Part shown: positions 61,045 through 64,000 of the stretch, piece after piece
How the letters are laid out: the number at the start of each line of letters is the position of its first letter
Position numbering within the stretch: the stretch's first letter is position 1
Assembly (NCBI GenBank): GCA_020636405.1
Contig: JACJXW010000005.1
Coordinates: 682,001 to 746,000 of the forward strand
Source of the DNA: Lewinellaceae bacterium
Lineage (GTDB): Bacteria > Bacteroidota > Bacteroidia > Chitinophagales > Saprospiraceae
Direction: 5' to 3'
Length of the DNA: 64,000 bases
Position numbers and translations under genes: made by a program
The notes under the pieces: model-generated
Told to the model about the DNA's origin: nothing
Seen by the model: the letters and a program-made list of their open reading frames with translations, nothing else
Databases searched by the model: none

Positions 61045-62925
61045 ATGGCCAAGAAAACTCTTTTTTTTATTCTAATTAGCTCTCTATTTCCCACTTGGGC
61101 TATTTCTCAATGCAAATTAAAAGATCCTTTTCTAATATCAAGCGACTCTATTACTGCTTGCCCTGAAGGCGAATACCATCTTGTTTTTCATGATGAATTT
61201 GATGGTAATACTCTTGACTTATCTAAATGGAAAACCTCAACAAGCTCACCTCCACCTTTTGATAGGACTTTATGGCAAAACTGCACAAGAGAGCTACAAT
61301 ATTATACAGATTCAAATTTTGTTTTCCAAAATGGAATACTTCAAATAATTGCCAAAGCTGAACCAATTATCTATCAGGGCATAATAGAAGGAGATGACAC
61401 CATTACGTGTAACAATGGTGAAGAGATATTATTTCTCCCTGGAGAGGAATTTTCTGAAGAATTTGATTTCACCTCGGGCAGAATAGAAGCAGTGGATTCA
61501 TTCTTTGCATCACCCAAAGAAAATTTTATCATGGAAATACGGTGTCGTGTGCCAAAAGGAGTAGGTCTATGGCCTGCATTTTGGACGTGGCATATTGATG
61601 AAATTGACGTTTTTGAGTATTTTGGAACGAAACCAGGATGCGAGACCGGAAGCTCTACACATTTTCAATCTGCTTACATAAAATCTCCCGGTGGTTCTGA
61701 TAATACCTGCACAGTGACATACAACCCGCCATCTGTAGGTGACTTGACAGAGGACTTCCATGTTTACAGTGTTGAAGTTACGGAGTGGTATAAAAAATGG
61801 TTCTTTGATGGAACAAAAATAGTAACTGCTCCTAGGTTCTATACCTTGCCTGGTCCGATCCCTATTTCTAATGACTGTGGGGTTTTACTCCCATCGAATC
61901 AAGTTTATGCTGAGGATTCATTATTTGTCAATCTTGAAGAGGGTAGATATTTTAGGCCTATTGCTAATTTAGCAATTCATCCAGCTTGTACCCCAGAAGA
62001 TATTACTGGCCTGCCTGCAAAATTTGAAATAGATTACATTAGAGTTTATAAACGGACAAGAGAGGATGATGAACAAAACCTTTGTTATTATGAATTGGAA
62101 GGTCAGGAAACTCTCTGTTATGGTGAAAAATATGATTTTGTCCTTAATAGCAATGTCAAAGACATTGAGATTAAGTGGACAACAAGCTCAAATTTAAGTG
62201 TAGATAACACTAATGAAGGCAACCCAGTAACAGTTTCTGTTATTTCTAGCGAAGGCGAAAATGGATGGATTCAAGCTGAAGTCCTAGGAGTTGGAGAATT
62301 TTGTCCTGATTCTGTATTTACTATTAATGTTGAAACATATGTTCCATTTTCAGGTATTATAAATTTTGATAACAGTAACCAACAAACCTTATATAGTGTA
62401 AACTTTGTTCCTGAAAATTATTCTCATGTTGTATTAAATAATACAACTATTGAAAGCTGGGAATATGTAGGTGGTAGCGGTTATGTCTCCTACACTCCAG
62501 GTAGCAATGAATTTCATGTTTACACTCCAACTAATGGATTTTTTCAATTCAGGGCATATGGGATAGCAGAAGGGTGTGGAGAAGTTTCCAGATTATTTAC
62601 CTTCATATGTTATGGAAGGGGAGAAGCATATACAGTTTCACCCAACCCTGCGACAAGTGAGATTAAAATTTCAGTTTTAGCACCAGAACAAACAATTTCT
62701 TATGTTAATGAAGGTGGCAGTTCTGAGACATTAATCATTTCTCCCTTGATAAAGGGTATTAAAATATTTGATGTGAATTCTGGAACTCTTATCAACCAAA
62801 ATGACTATAGCACATTTCTGCATGAAACTACAATTAATGTTGGTAACTTGAACCCTGGAAATTACATGCTTGAAATATTTAGAAAAGATGGGTTAAAAGA
62901 GACTTATTCTTTTATCAAAATCTAG
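61045..62925 (+). CDS. GH16 family glycoside hydrolase with T9SS sorting domain
   Basis: 626 residues from ATG 61045 (MAKKTLFFILISSLF); an in-frame TTG at 61027 is less likely. The GH16 domain lies at about 45-340: EYHLVFHDEFDGNTLDLSKW, LWPAFWTWHIDEIDVFEYFG with catalytic Glu186, Asp188 and Glu191 (ExDxxE), and FDGTKIV. The family cleaves beta-1,3/1,4-glucans or related galactans. A PKD/Ig-like part (about 350-530) and a T9SS type A tail (SPNPATSEIKI to YSFIKI) follow, so it is secreted to the surface or medium. Base and codon use are far more AT-rich than in the PUL. Confidence 0.9.
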   Translation: MAKKTLFFILISSLFPTWAISQCKLKDPFLISSDSITACPEGEYHLVFHDEFDGNTLDLSKWKTSTSSPPPFDRTLWQNCTRELQYYTDSNFVFQNGILQIIAKAEPIIYQGIIEGDDTITCNNGEEILFLPGEEFSEEFDFTSGRIEAVDSFFASPKENFIMEIRCRVPKGVGLWPAFWTWHIDEIDVFEYFGTKPGCETGSSTHFQSAYIKSPGGSDNTCTVTYNPPSVGDLTEDFHVYSVEVTEWYKKWFFDGTKIVTAPRFYTLPGPIPISNDCGVLLPSNQVYAEDSLFVNLEEGRYFRPIANLAIHPACTPEDITGLPAKFEIDYIRVYKRTREDDEQNLCYYELEGQETLCYGEKYDFVLNSNVKDIEIKWTTSSNLSVDNTNEGNPVTVSVISSEGENGWIQAEVLGVGEFCPDSVFTINVETYVPFSGIINFDNSNQQTLYSVNFVPENYSHVVLNNTTIESWEYVGGSGYVSYTPGSNEFHVYTPTNGFFQFRAYGIAEGCGEVSRLFTFICYGRGEAYTVSPNPATSEIKISVLAPEQTISYVNEGGSSETLIISPLIKGIKIFDVNSGTLINQNDYSTFLHETTINVGNLNPGNYMLEIFRKDGLKETYSFIKI

Positions 62926-63021
62926 CAGGTAGGTATGAGGGGGCATTAAAACACTTGACTAACGACACAACCACAAAAGGATAGCGCTGTCCTCAATAAG
63001 GAATAGCAAAATATCTCAAGC

Positions 63022-64000
63022 TTAGTCATCTATGATCTTAAGTGTTTTGGACTCATATTCAAACAGCTTATACCCTAAATTTGATAAGCTGTCTAAGATT
63101 TTTGATTCTGGCAACGACGGGTAGGCAATAGCATTCGTGTAAAACATGAATTCAATAGGTTTAGGCACATTGAAGACCACTGTTTTGGAGCCTAGCGGAA
63201 ATTGTTTTTCTAATGCCTTAAAGTTTTCTGCCCATTCAGGCCTTCTTTCTCTTATGGTAAAGGGCTTTACTCGTTCAATTGAATATCTGACTGGCAGCAA
63301 GATGAGCAAAGCTAAGATTAAGTTCGAGATGTATTTTGGAAAGAAAAATCTTTCATTATAGATGCTAAAATAGCGAAAAAATAATGCTGTCAAAATAAAA
63401 AATGCGGGCGCGGAGAAGATAGTATATGCTTGCATTTTTGTGGCTGCGAAAGAGAAAAATATTATAGGAACCCATATCCACGCTAGCAAGCTTAGGCCAT
63501 TCAGGCGGCCTTTAAGTAACTGTTGGTTCTTTTTATAGGTAAACCAGAGAAGTGGCAAATAGATGAGTTCACCAAAAATGATCCGTATTTTATTGAAGTG
63601 GTAATACCATGGCTCTCCATGTTGCTCAAGGGCTTCAAATAAGTGCCTGGCATTATAAACATGCTCCCTCTCTGCTTCCAATGGGAACGTATTGAAAATA
63701 TATACTTGCCATGGTAGCGAAATCATAATGGCGGCACCTAAAATTATTACTAAATGGATAAAAAATTTTTGCCATGGCAACCTTTGATTTATTACTAATA
63801 GTCCCCATATTAAGACAACAACCAAGGCAGGAAGCCACTTTGTCAGAATTCCAAGGCCAATACTAATCCCGATCAGAAGGCTTAAATACCATTTGGGATT
63901 TTTCAAAAAACTAATCGAAAAGAACACCCCTAATTCGATGAAGAAAAGAAAGAAGAGGTCAATGTGGTCAGTGGCAGCTCTGCCACTTGTTAATTCAATA
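63022..64000 (-). CDS. GT39/ArnT-like membrane glycosyltransferase, 5' end outside window
   Basis: The frame is open to the right edge (326 codons in the window), so the start is missing; an in-frame GTG at 63927 is not the true start. The visible N-terminal part SGRAATDHIDLFFLFFIEL matches the loop after the first helices of dolichol-phosphate-mannose/ArnT-type GT39 enzymes. Then come several membrane helices, HVYNARHLFEALEQHGEPWYYH, and a short C-terminal soluble domain. It moves sugars from polyprenyl-phosphate carriers to lipids or proteins outside the membrane. AT-rich like its GH16 neighbour, with which it converges. Confidence 0.85.
   Translation of the reverse strand, partial: IELTSGRAATDHIDLFFLFFIELGVFFSISFLKNPKWYLSLLIGISIGLGILTKWLPALVVVLIWGLLVINQRLPWQKFFIHLVIILGAAIMISLPWQVYIFNTFPLEAEREHVYNARHLFEALEQHGEPWYYHFNKIRIIFGELIYLPLLWFTYKKNQQLLKGRLNGLSLLAWIWVPIIFFSFAATKMQAYTIFSAPAFFILTALFFRYFSIYNERFFFPKYISNLILALLILLPVRYSIERVKPFTIRERRPEWAENFKALEKQFPLGSKTVVFNVPKPIEFMFYTNAIAYPSLPESKILDSLSNLGYKLFEYESKTLKIIDD

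Overview
This 64 kb window is a chromosomal piece of a Bacteroidota bacterium, most likely from the Saprospiria/Lewinella-like branch. The evidence is a SusC/SusD pair, type IX secretion (T9SS) C-terminal sorting domains, the T9SS/gliding lipoprotein PorW/SprE, a LytS/LytTR two-component pair with a beta-propeller sensor, an M1 peptidase, a class I mannose-6-phosphate isomerase, and promoters that fit the Bacteroidota pattern TTTG-N19-TAnnTTTG. No tRNA, rRNA, CRISPR array, integrase or intact insertion sequence was seen.

Layout. 1-8.2 kb: a partial secreted lamin-tail-domain protein, an M1 peptidase, a His-rich CopB-type P1B ATPase, a small membrane protein and a T9SS-exported thrombospondin-3-repeat protein. 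8.3-14.2 kb: an AAA_14/DUF4143 ATPase under a perfect palindrome, a sensor kinase and its LytTR regulator separated by a repeat-like insert, and a frameshifted antitoxin relic. 14.3-25.8 kb: ligA, about 1 kb of repeat-rich non-coding DNA, a YejBE/Opp-like operon (two duplicated substrate-binding lipoproteins, then two permeases with unusual insertions), an SDR39U1 epimerase and a HAD-like protein. 26-34.9 kb: an M23 peptidase divergent from porW, a truncated FAD oxidoreductase divergent from a cyclopropane-synthase-like methyltransferase, DinB, and two overlapping metallophosphoesterase genes. 35-45 kb: a GH92 mannosidase, a 1054-residue BNR-propeller protein, a DUF6265-DUF5694 fusion, a DUF4287/DUF5655 protein, a secreted unknown and a membrane-bound AraC regulator.

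45.2-60.6 kb is a one-strand polysaccharide utilisation locus (PUL): GntR/UTRA repressor, SusC, SusD, mannose-6-phosphate isomerase, MFS sugar porter, GH92 alpha-mannosidase, FG-GAP/ASPIC lipoprotein and Ig-like lipoprotein, closed by a long hairpin. The inferred task is uptake of mannose-containing glycans, trimming by GH92, import of mannose, and conversion of mannose-6-P to fructose-6-P. A dedicated sugar kinase is not visible. The GntR gene has a well-matched promoter with a perfect palindrome across its predicted start site. From about 61 kb to the end (GH16 hydrolase, GT39 glycosyltransferase) the DNA is clearly more AT-rich, which suggests acquired DNA.

The most striking non-coding signal is a family of palindromes (around 6.5 kb and 9.8-9.9 kb) in which two copies differ by a compensatory base-pair change. 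Other intergenic structure includes arrays of GATTCGT next to ligA and at 25.3 kb, a GC-rich hairpin coding the last residues of LigA, and intercistronic hairpins in the peptide-transporter operon. All calls come from reading the sequence; family names rest on recognised motifs and no database search was run.
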